Assembly: GCA_001839685.1 (NCBI GenBank)
Contig: MLAK01000931.1
Span: forward strand, 1 to 45,486
Direction of reading: 5' to 3'
Length of the DNA stretch: 45,486 bases
Source: Tritrichomonas foetus
Taxonomy: Eukaryota > Parabasalia > Tritrichomonadida > Tritrichomonadidae
The notes beneath the pieces were generated by a model. It worked only from the letters and a program-made list of their open reading frames with translations. It was not told the origin of the DNA and made no database searches. The translations under genes and the position numbers were made by a program. This document shows, in pieces, positions 1 to 7,315 of the stretch; position 1 is the first letter of the stretch, and each line of letters begins with the position of its first letter.

Positions 1-56
1 ATGTCGTCGTAAACAAAATTAATAGTCATTTTTTTCTAAATCGTGAAAAATTTCAT

Positions 57-85
57 TTTTTTCCTTTTCCCGGAAAAGGAAAAAA
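57..85. repeat. Short purine/pyrimidine inverted repeat
   Basis: Positions 57-70 are the reverse complement of 72-85, with a single base (71) at the centre. The sequence is a pyrimidine tract facing a purine tract (TTTTCC / GGAAAA core). It lies in a non-coding AT-rich flank about 40 bp before the larger inverted repeat at 126-212. It could be a hairpin or a transcript end. Nothing assigns it to a known element. Confidence 0.6.
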
Positions 86-125
86 GGAAAAAATCATGAA
101 AAAAATTGTAAACTTTACATGAAAA

Positions 126-212
126 TGACCGGTCATTGACCGCTTCTAACGGTCCGGTCCGGTCCGGTCCGGTCCGGTCAATTGACCGTTAGAAGCGGTC
201 AATGACCGGTCA
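126..212. repeat. 29-bp perfect inverted repeat with GGTCC pentamer array in the loop
   Basis: The left arm 126-154 and right arm 184-212 are perfect reverse complements (29 bp). The 29-base interior, together with the end of the left arm, is a run of GGTCC units (151-180: five copies plus GGTCA). Each arm ends in the palindrome TGACCGGTCA (126-135 and 203-212), and a further palindrome GGTCAATTGACC spans 176-187. The block is strikingly GC-rich in an AT-rich flank. It may be a miniature inverted-repeat element, a satellite fragment or a cruciform-forming site. No transposase gene is present in the window. Confidence 0.9.
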
Positions 213-240
213 ACAACACTAATATGATGCGATTTTACAG

Positions 241-310
241 GTCACTTCAACTCATTCAGCCATTGTAGGAGGTTCGGTGAATGAAAACCGCTCCTCCAAG
301 TCGAAGTGAC
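241..310 (+). other. Possible small structured element (nested stems), unassigned
   Basis: GTCACTTC at 241-248 pairs with GAAGTGAC at 303-310. Inside, GGAGG (268-272) pairs with CCTCC (293-297), continuing after two mismatches as CGG/CCG. The 70-base unit could fold into a two-stem structure like a small RNA or be a remnant of a repeat. It lacks a recognisable tRNA B box and cloverleaf, and I do not recognise it as any snRNA. The rest of 213-640 is AT-rich with no gene that I can support. Confidence 0.25.
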
Positions 311-640
311 ACATGAAACCAGCAAAGTTCACATCACTTTACTAATTAGATTTCACCCACATTTGATCTTTATTTGACCTTTCACATTACAATTACACAA
401 CTCATAGGAAAATAAATTTTACCTCGACCAAGTTGTTTTTCAATTTTTTTCTTGTTGAGATTTATGTTCCACAAAGCATCAACCCAACATCGCATTATTT
501 GAAGATAACAACTGATGATAATTTTTCAAAATATGAAAAAAATTATCAAATTAGATAATTGAAAATTGTTTAGTATAACAAATAATATAAATATCTATAA
601 ATAAAGGAAGAATGTACATTTCATTTCTCCAGCAATACAT

Positions 641-1981
641 TTACGGCAAGTCGAATGGTCCATTATTGAAGTTTGGAACGATGAATTGGAAAATCCCTTG
701 TTCAGCCAAATAAAATACAAATTGGGCATTTTTACTTCCGCAATATTCTTTAAGTACGTTTTCATAATCTTTCTGTTGAGCAGGCAGTCTTGGCTTTTCT
801 CTGATTCCGTTTGCGATATTCTTCGGCCAGGCGCCGTTCATTACTATCATTGCTTTCGTGTTCATTCCTGTTCCCTCTTGCGGTATTGCCTTCTTTATTC
901 TATAAACATCAACAAGGCAAGACCGAATTATGATGTCTTTATTGAAATTAATATTTGAGATGTTTACATCATTCAAAAAGTCAATCGTTGCAACATCAGT
1001 TTTCGAAATTCTGAAATTTTTTACACTGTTTAGATTATGAATATCTTTTATAGCAGGAAATGTTTTAAATGTTTTAGATTCTTCGATTTTTGGTGCTTCA
1101 TCAAAGTGATCGTTAGTTGGTAATACATAAAATTCTTTGGTTGATTCTTCAACAGGTACTCCACATTTCAACAAACTAGAGTTGACTACAATTGGTGCGG
1201 CCACAGTTTTCGATCGAAGTGTTGATTTTGGTTTAAATAAAATTGAATAGTCTACAAATTTTTGAGTATCTTCATGTTTGATTGAAACTTCCGTACGTTG
1301 AAACTTTTTGAGTTTAGTGGTATTTGGCTTGAAAAACTCTGCAGCAGTCATAATTTTTGCGGCCATTGGCGTGGGAAGGCCTTGCGCATTCTGTATAGCA
1401 GTCTCGCTTAATTGTTCGGTCGCATCTGTCGCAGCATAGGTTCCGCTTGTATTCGTACCTGATGCTGGTGCTTGAGTTGTCGTTTTGGTCGTGGTTGTGG
1501 TGGAAAACGATGTGAAATTCGGAGTCATAATGGCTGGGGCGGCAGGCGGTGGCGGAAGTTCGGCTATTTTCTGTTGGGTGATATAATCGAAAACTCGGAG
1601 TTCAAGTGGCGAATAATTTTTGAATTTTTCTTGGCCAATGATGTTATTCAAATTTCCTGTTCCATCTGACCCGGACGTTGTTTTGACTGAGACTTTGGTC
1701 GTAGAATATGGTGTTCCGACAGATGTAACAGGAGGCTTGGAAGGGCCAGCTGCTGGGGTAGTCGTCGCTGTTGTTGTCGGTAATGTCGTTGATAGTGGCG
1801 CGGCTAAAGATGGCGTCGTACCTGAAGAAGATGGCGTTGATGTGATACCAAAATTGAAAGATGGAGTTGTTGTAGCTGGCGTTGTGGTAGGTTTTGTAGT
1901 AGTAGATGCGCCTAGATTACCGAAATTGAAATTAAATGATGAAGAGGCACCTGTGTTCTGAGTTTTTAACCCAAAATTCAT
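641..1981 (-). CDS. NUP98: Short Nup98-like FG nucleoporin with autoproteolytic-domain homology
   Basis: A 446-residue protein. The N-terminal ~150 residues are rich in Ser, Thr, Pro and Ala with only about three FG dipeptides (NFGLK at the start, then FNFG-type repeats). A conserved linker motif (NYSPLELRVFDY, about residues 123-134) matches the segment that links the FG region to the C-terminal domain in Nup98 (human equivalent SLEELRLEDY). The last ~110 residues match the Nup98 autoproteolytic domain: DVNISNINF, then GTGMNTKAMIVMNGAWP, then AQFVFY and a final FIVPNF. The family cleaves itself at His-Phe/Ser; here the site reads Asn437-Phe438-Asn439, followed by only seven more residues. 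No Nup96 part follows. It should act at the nuclear pore as a mobile FG nucleoporin. It is divergent from the TPR gene, with 188 bp between the start codons. The Nup98 assignment is firm at the domain level; loss of cleavage is inferred from the residues. Confidence 0.85.
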   Translation of the reverse strand: MNFGLKTQNTGASSSFNFNFGNLGASTTTKPTTTPATTTPSFNFGITSTPSSSGTTPSLAAPLSTTLPTTTATTTPAAGPSKPPVTSVGTPYSTTKVSVKTTSGSDGTGNLNNIIGQEKFKNYSPLELRVFDYITQQKIAELPPPPAAPAIMTPNFTSFSTTTTTKTTTQAPASGTNTSGTYAATDATEQLSETAIQNAQGLPTPMAAKIMTAAEFFKPNTTKLKKFQRTEVSIKHEDTQKFVDYSILFKPKSTLRSKTVAAPIVVNSSLLKCGVPVEESTKEFYVLPTNDHFDEAPKIEESKTFKTFPAIKDIHNLNSVKNFRISKTDVATIDFLNDVNISNINFNKDIIIRSCLVDVYRIKKAIPQEGTGMNTKAMIVMNGAWPKNIANGIREKPRLPAQQKDYENVLKEYCGSKNAQFVFYLAEQGIFQFIVPNFNNGPFDLP

Positions 1982-2010
1982 TTGAGTAATGCTTATCCCA
2001 ATGGTGAAAT

Positions 2011-2020
2011 ATTGACCGAT
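2011..2020 (-). promoter_or_regulatory. ATCGGTCAAT upstream motif shared with the dynein gene
   Basis: On the minus strand this reads ATCGGTCAAT, 30-40 bases before the Nup98 start codon. Almost the same string (ATCGGTCAAAA) stands at the same distance upstream of the dynein start (23011-23021). CGGTC is rare in this AT-rich DNA but recurs in the upstream regions of SRP72/Ssu72 and Rpn2. The regulatory role is an inference. Confidence 0.35.
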
Positions 2021-2042
2021 GAACGTTTATTCGATTTTCGTC

Positions 2043-2097
2043 TTTCCATGTTTATATGGTCATGGAGTCTGAAGAAAAGACCATATAAGCACGGAAA
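2043..2097. repeat. 19-bp inverted repeat in the Nup98/TPR divergent spacer
   Basis: 2043-2061 and 2079-2097 are reverse complements at 17 of 19 positions, separated by 17 bases. The core is TTATATGGTC facing GACCATATAA. The repeat lies in the middle of the 188-bp region from which both flanking genes must be transcribed. It could be a dimeric-factor binding site or a 5'UTR hairpin of the TPR gene. Confidence 0.7.
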
Positions 2098-2169
2098 AAG
2101 AATTCTTTTAGAATTTCAGTTTTCCCATGAATAAGGCGAAAAAAATTCACCCATCCGAATTTTAAATTG

Positions 2170-4623
2170 ATGGATTCGCCTACAATTACATCTTTCGAAT
2201 ATGTAAAGCAGGCTATTCAAAAAAGCAATGTAACACAAGCTATCGACGATTTTGCATACGAATTTAAAAATGAAGAAAACAAAGAACGAAAAGTACTATT
2301 AAAAATTAATTCGGCAATCGCTAAAATATCAATACAAATGCTTAGAGGATGCATTTTCGACTGTGACCAATCTATAGCGATAGATCCAACGTCTATGGCG
2401 TATTTTATCAAAGGACTTGCATATCTATGGATGGGAAACGAAAAAGAAGCAATATCGATCTGGAAAAACGGAATTAATCAAGGTGGTCATATATATTATT
2501 ACACCATTATGAATAGACTTATTTCTGATCCAAACGCTCGATCATTTTTTTATTCAAAAAGATATAATATTGTTGAAATTATGGATTTTGTTGAAAATTT
2601 TGATAGAGAAAAAATTTTTACAGATAATGAAACACAAGCTGCTTACACAGAATTAAGAAAAAATGCATTACAACATGCTATTATTCATTTTAATTTAATA
2701 TTAGCCAATGATCCTGATAATATTGAAGCTATTCGTGGAAGGGCTATAGCTGAGTGCTTTTCTGGTATGTGGAAAAAAGCAATAGATGATTTCACTATTG
2801 TCATTCAAAGAAAATGTGAAATAGAGTTATGTTCAAAATTTAGAGCTGTTGCATATGCAGCAATTGGAAATTATACTGCTGCTATTGCTGACTTTTCTAC
2901 TGCAATAACACTTGGACATATCGATTTTGTTCCGATTTCTGAACGGGGAAGGCTTCATATGCTTAGAAAAAGCTACAATCTAGCTTTACAAGATTTTAAG
3001 CGCATTCCGAAAGGAATCTATGACGATAGAATGCGAGTAAATATTGCAGAGTGTTACTATGCAATTGGTGATCTTCCTCGTGCTTTTAAATATATTAACA
3101 GAGTTACTGAAATTGACCATAGAAAAGAATATTGTCATTATTTAATTTGTAGAGATATCAACAAATCAGAAGATGCATTATATCATTTGAAAAAAGCAAT
3201 AGAAAATTTACCAACATTTTTCCTAATTCGAACAGCAGCCGATTTTTGCTATGAATTAGGAAGATACTTTGAGGCTTTGAATTATTATAAACAGGCACTT
3301 CGACAAAAGGAAGAAGATGCAGACACACAGAGACTGTATGCATTGACACTTTTCCAAACTGGATCAGAAATGGCTTGTATTGAAATCCTCAAAGGATTAA
3401 AAATGGCATGGGATGTTCAAAAGGAAGAAATTGATTTCTCACAAGAATCATTCGATGGTTTTTTAATTAGTGGACATTTAAAAAACTTTTATCAATATCA
3501 ACCAACACAATCAATACTTAAAACAGCAACTGATGATTTAATCTTTCTCACTCATGTAATGATGAATAGTAAATACATGTTGCTAGATACTACAAGAGAA
3601 TATTGGAGTCAATCAGTCATTGATAAAATGAAAATTCCTGAACTTTTTCATTGTGTCTATTATACACCTGATGAAATAGAGATCCAAATGTGTAGAGATG
3701 CCGATAGACTTGGGAAAAAATGTATTCCCAGCGGTTTTGAATCCACTGAAAATGAAAGGATTACTCGTTCTATAGGATTCTGTGTTTTATTTCTTGCTTA
3801 TACTTTTAAAACTGAATGTTTTTCAGTAGAATCTGATTATAAGTATATCATTGAGTTACTCAGGCCACTTTTGCAATTAGGCGATTTATCAAAAGATATT
3901 CGAAATGTAAATAATAATGATACAATTATTCATGTAGAAAATGCACCTGCTTATTTCTTACAACGCGGCGAAAAAATTATCCCTAAATATAAACATGTTT
4001 TAAATCTTGCAATCTCTCAATTCAACGCACAAATGAATGGAGTTACATCTAGTTTGGTTTTTGCAGAGTCTGTTGATGATTTGTATTCAATGGCCCAAAA
4101 AGATACGTCTGTCGATATTCACTGGGCGAGTGGAAGCCAGAAATTAATCGGCTGTTCTTTAAATTTGAAGTATTTGGGTGTAAATGGTTTTGATTTCTTC
4201 GTAAGACCGCCTTTGAATATGAATGATGTTAGGAAATTAGAAAATCGTGTACAGGAACTCTGGAATACTGTAATGCGTCTTCATAATACTCAAATTTCTT
4301 CATCATTGGCTGCTTTGTTATGCGCCATGTGGAACTTACAGCCATTTTCATGTTTTAATAATGAACTTGGTCACATTATCTTGCATGCATTCATTCTTGC
4401 ATCTTTCAATTGTGAAGCACCAAAGTTTTGTGGGCCTAATGGTGAAGATATGTGCATGAAATTTATGGTGATGCCAAGTGAGGTTGAATTGGAAAGAGAA
4501 TTGAATAAAATTACACTTGAGCGGAAAACAGAAACTATTGTGCAACAAACAAGTATTGATTTTTGGGAAGATGAACAATCATTTGCTCATTTACAACCTT
4601 TGATGAGTTACAAATATGATTGA
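2170..4623 (+). CDS. Tetratricopeptide-repeat protein with a conserved-looking C-terminal half
   Basis: 817 residues. I start at the ATG at 2170 (protein MDSPTIT); the in-frame TTG one codon earlier is not a credible eukaryotic start. Helical TPR-type repeats occupy roughly residues 30-70 and 165-430, with typical signatures such as AYLWMGNEKEAISIW, AVAYAAIGNYTAAIADF and CYYAIGDLPRAFKYI. The C-terminal ~380 residues are not TPR. They contain a block (about residues 650-700: DIHWASGSQKLIGCSLNLK, then GFDFFVRPPL, then LWNTVMRL) that reminds me, from memory only, of the C-terminal region of TTC13-like TPR proteins. No signal peptide or membrane segment is obvious. It is likely a scaffold or adaptor, with unknown partners. 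It shares its 5' region with the Nup98 gene. Confidence 0.8.
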   Translation: MDSPTITSFEYVKQAIQKSNVTQAIDDFAYEFKNEENKERKVLLKINSAIAKISIQMLRGCIFDCDQSIAIDPTSMAYFIKGLAYLWMGNEKEAISIWKNGINQGGHIYYYTIMNRLISDPNARSFFYSKRYNIVEIMDFVENFDREKIFTDNETQAAYTELRKNALQHAIIHFNLILANDPDNIEAIRGRAIAECFSGMWKKAIDDFTIVIQRKCEIELCSKFRAVAYAAIGNYTAAIADFSTAITLGHIDFVPISERGRLHMLRKSYNLALQDFKRIPKGIYDDRMRVNIAECYYAIGDLPRAFKYINRVTEIDHRKEYCHYLICRDINKSEDALYHLKKAIENLPTFFLIRTAADFCYELGRYFEALNYYKQALRQKEEDADTQRLYALTLFQTGSEMACIEILKGLKMAWDVQKEEIDFSQESFDGFLISGHLKNFYQYQPTQSILKTATDDLIFLTHVMMNSKYMLLDTTREYWSQSVIDKMKIPELFHCVYYTPDEIEIQMCRDADRLGKKCIPSGFESTENERITRSIGFCVLFLAYTFKTECFSVESDYKYIIELLRPLLQLGDLSKDIRNVNNNDTIIHVENAPAYFLQRGEKIIPKYKHVLNLAISQFNAQMNGVTSSLVFAESVDDLYSMAQKDTSVDIHWASGSQKLIGCSLNLKYLGVNGFDFFVRPPLNMNDVRKLENRVQELWNTVMRLHNTQISSSLAALLCAMWNLQPFSCFNNELGHIILHAFILASFNCEAPKFCGPNGEDMCMKFMVMPSEVELERELNKITLERKTETIVQQTSIDFWEDEQSFAHLQPLMSYKYD

Positions 4624-5511
4624 TTATATGTTATTTATGAATTTATATTATGTTTGAAATTATAAAGTTGTTATTTTCATTTTGAATTTTTTCATTTTTT
4701 TCTAGCTCGATTTCGATGTATGATGCACTTACTGTAACCTTATATATATGATATTACTACCACTGAAAATTTGTTTCATGTTGGTGAAAAGTGGATTCTT
4801 TATTCAAAATGATAGATTTTCAATGAAAAATGAACCATTTTGTTGAATGTAACTGTGATGATTCAAATTTTTCTAGTTTTTTATTCCAATTATACAATTT
4901 TACATATGTTTTTAAGTGAACAAAAGGATTTTCTTTCTTCAAAACCTATCAACTCTTGTTTTGAACGAAAATCTTGATTATTGCTCTATTATCGAATTCA
5001 AGGAATATTCAATTCATTATGAATTAATGAGGGTTTCATTAAAAACAATGCCCTCTTGTTTATTATTCATTGTGAGAATAAACTGTGTAGATTTCTATGA
5101 TGATTAGGCCATTTATAAATTTAATGTTTTTAGGAATTCAATGACATAAATTGAGTGAAAGTAATATTTTATTTTTTGAGAGCAATTTCAGAAGATCAGA
5201 AATGACTTTAACACCATTGAAAAACAGTCATAATTAATAAAAATTCAATAGCAATATCCACATGTAAACAACACCCAAACTTTTTGTTTAATTTTTATAA
5301 GAGTTTTCTATGATTTTATGTTATTTTTTTTCTATCCATATCAAAAAATTCTATTGATTAATACAGCTTTTAAGAATTGACGACTTTTTAAATAAAACAC
5401 TTTTCTAAAATTGAAGAAATATTCTAGAATATTAAGAAAAGTTCTAATGATTCGAGGAATTCATAACTTAATGAAAAAGTTAACTTTTCCAAAAATAAGT
5501 CTCACCATCTC
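4624..5511. other. AT-rich intergenic region, no gene seen
   Basis: This 888-base spacer separates two same-strand genes. It holds only short frames without convincing starts, and no RNA gene that I recognise. A 16-bp palindrome near its right end is listed separately. Most of it is probably the 3' flank of the TPR gene plus the kinase upstream region. Confidence 0.6.
5418..5433. promoter_or_regulatory. 16-bp perfect palindrome upstream of the kinase gene
   Basis: AATATTCTAGAATATT is a perfect palindrome about 80 bases before the kinase ATG. Its centre, TTCTAGAA, has the TTC-nn-GAA spacing of a heat-shock-element core, and additional GAA and TTC triplets lie nearby at irregular spacing. In AT-rich DNA such a palindrome can arise by chance, so the regulatory role is speculative. 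Confidence 0.25.
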
Positions 5512-7032
5512 ATGCTCTCTCAAACAACAATCGGAAATTACCAGTTGATTCAACTCATTGGTAGTGGTTCTTTCGCCACAGTGTGGTTTGGGAGACATAT
5601 CATCACAGGATTAAACGTCGCAATCAAAGTCATCTACAAGCAGTCGCTTTCTTCGCCAGAGGCATCAAACAGATTCAATAGGGAAGTTTCGTTACTCAAG
5701 CAAATGGACCATTATTTCATTGCCCAGTTATTTGAAATATTAGAAACGGACGATGCATTTTATCTTGTTATGGAACATGTCGAAAATGGAGATATGCTTA
5801 ATTTTGTGAATATTCAAGGACATATAGACGAAAATCGAGCGAGACGATATTTTTGCCAATTGATTTCTGCACTCAATTATTTGCATAACAAAAAGTTTAT
5901 CGCACATCGAGATTTGAAAGCAGAAAACATTTTACTTGATCGTTATGATAATATTAGGCTCATTGATTTTGGACTGTCGAATGGGTTTTCAAAAATTTCA
6001 CCTGAATTAAAAACAGCATGCGGCTCTCCAGCCTACGCAGCACCCGAGATGATACAGGGATGTCCATACACCAAAGCAGCAGATGTGTGGAGTGCTGGAA
6101 TAGTTTTGTACGCAATGGTTGCTGGAATTCTTCCATTCGATGATGCAAATGTTCAAACCCTCCTTCAAAAAGTTGTTTACACTGAAGTTCAATATCCTCA
6201 ATCAATGAGTCGCTCATTGATTGACCTTCTAAAGAGGCTTCTTGTGAAAACACCAGAAAAAAGACTAACCATTCCACAGATCATCGCTCACCCGTGGGTG
6301 TCGCAGAGTGAATATTCTGCACTTTTTGATTTCGACTCTTCTGTTTCTCCTGACATGGTAGTTGATAAGGAGATAGTCGAGAAGATGAGAATAATGGGCC
6401 TCAATGTAACAAATTTGCCACAGTGTGTGATGCTAGGTGAGTTCAATCCAATTACATCAATTTATCGACAATTGAGAAAACAGAAATTGACAGAAATCCT
6501 GAAGCAGACAATGATAAATCTCTCTAAATCGCATCAAACAATCCCACACATGCCACTCCGCATGCCATCACCGTTTTCACCCATGACAAAACCAAATTAT
6601 TATTCAAACAATATTAATACAAGCAACATGGATCCAAACAATATGAATACAAACATGAATCCAAGTTGCAACTTAAATAATAATAATAATAATAATAACC
6701 TCATGAATAATAATATGAATATGAATAGTATATCGAATGACATGTGTATGAATAAAAATGTGAATATTGAAATGAAAGCGATTGGAAACTATGATTCTTA
6801 TGCCCCATGTGATATTCAGCCAATGATGATGCCACCACAAACTCAATGTGGTGACTCTTTAATGATGCTTGCGATAAGGCGATCTTCACTTCAAAACACA
6901 CCTGTGAATCAGCCTGCCAGAAGGATGTCCCGTCCAGTTGTGATGAAGAAACCTAAAGGACAAAATGACCCAATTTTCCAGCAGAACCAACCACATGCAA
7001 TACCACAAGTTCCACTATCATCAAGGTTGTGA
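5512..7032 (+). CDS. CAMK-like (SNF1/AMPK-related) Ser/Thr protein kinase
   Basis: 506 residues with a complete N-terminal kinase domain (about residues 10-263). Visible elements are the glycine loop GSGSFATV (17-24), ATP-binding Lys39 in VAIK, alpha-C Glu58, catalytic HRDLKAEN (His132-Arg133-Asp134), DFG at 152-154, the activation-segment end CGSPAYAAPE, and ADVWSAGIVLYAMVAGILPFDD. These are hallmarks of the CAMKL/SNF1-AMPK group, and every catalytic residue is present. After the domain, a segment of about residues 285-335 (EIVEKMRIMGLNV, then GEFNPITSIYRQLRKQKL) resembles the UBA/autoinhibitory-like helix region of this group. The tail is low-complexity, Asn/Met/Pro-rich, with a run of eight Asn encoded by an AAT microsatellite. 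An upstream out-of-frame ATG (5471) suggests a transcription start downstream of it. Substrates are unknown. It is convergent with the SRP72 gene. Confidence 0.92.
   Translation: MLSQTTIGNYQLIQLIGSGSFATVWFGRHIITGLNVAIKVIYKQSLSSPEASNRFNREVSLLKQMDHYFIAQLFEILETDDAFYLVMEHVENGDMLNFVNIQGHIDENRARRYFCQLISALNYLHNKKFIAHRDLKAENILLDRYDNIRLIDFGLSNGFSKISPELKTACGSPAYAAPEMIQGCPYTKAADVWSAGIVLYAMVAGILPFDDANVQTLLQKVVYTEVQYPQSMSRSLIDLLKRLLVKTPEKRLTIPQIIAHPWVSQSEYSALFDFDSSVSPDMVVDKEIVEKMRIMGLNVTNLPQCVMLGEFNPITSIYRQLRKQKLTEILKQTMINLSKSHQTIPHMPLRMPSPFSPMTKPNYYSNNINTSNMDPNNMNTNMNPSCNLNNNNNNNNLMNNNMNMNSISNDMCMNKNVNIEMKAIGNYDSYAPCDIQPMMMPPQTQCGDSLMMLAIRRSSLQNTPVNQPARRMSRPVVMKKPKGQNDPIFQQNQPHAIPQVPLSSRL
6676..6699 (+). 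repeat. In-frame AAT trinucleotide microsatellite
   Basis: Seven AAT codons followed by AAC encode eight consecutive Asn residues (about residues 389-396) in the kinase tail. The next 60 bases stay rich in AAT/ATG. This repeat is prone to length polymorphism but keeps frame. Confidence 0.9.
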
Positions 7033-7315
7033 TCAAGTTAAGTATGATGGAGAAAGCTAGAATTCGAAAAAGGACAAAATTATGCGTTTGATTTCATTTG
7101 ATGTTTGATTTTGTTTTTATTGTTATTATATATATATTAAACTGTTTTTATATATTACTCACCAATTCTGCTTTTATCATAATGATTGTATTATTTTTGT
7201 TTAATTCCAATTTCATTTTCTTCATATTTGGGCACAGATCCGAATTGGGTTACATGTTTTTGAAGAATAATAATCTAAATGAAAATAATAAGAAAGAATA
7301 GTTTTACTAATTCAT

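Noticed and set aside
241..310. tRNA gene
   Set aside because: The size and outer stem fit, but there is no A or B box match and no anticodon arm in the right place.
1620..1961. 113-codon valine-rich plus-strand frame
   Set aside because: It is antisense to the Ser/Thr/Pro-rich region of the Nup98 gene; its composition is explained by that bias.
4916..5107. 63-codon plus-strand frame in the spacer before the kinase
   Set aside because: It starts with GTG, lies in AT-rich spacer and has composition like random translation.
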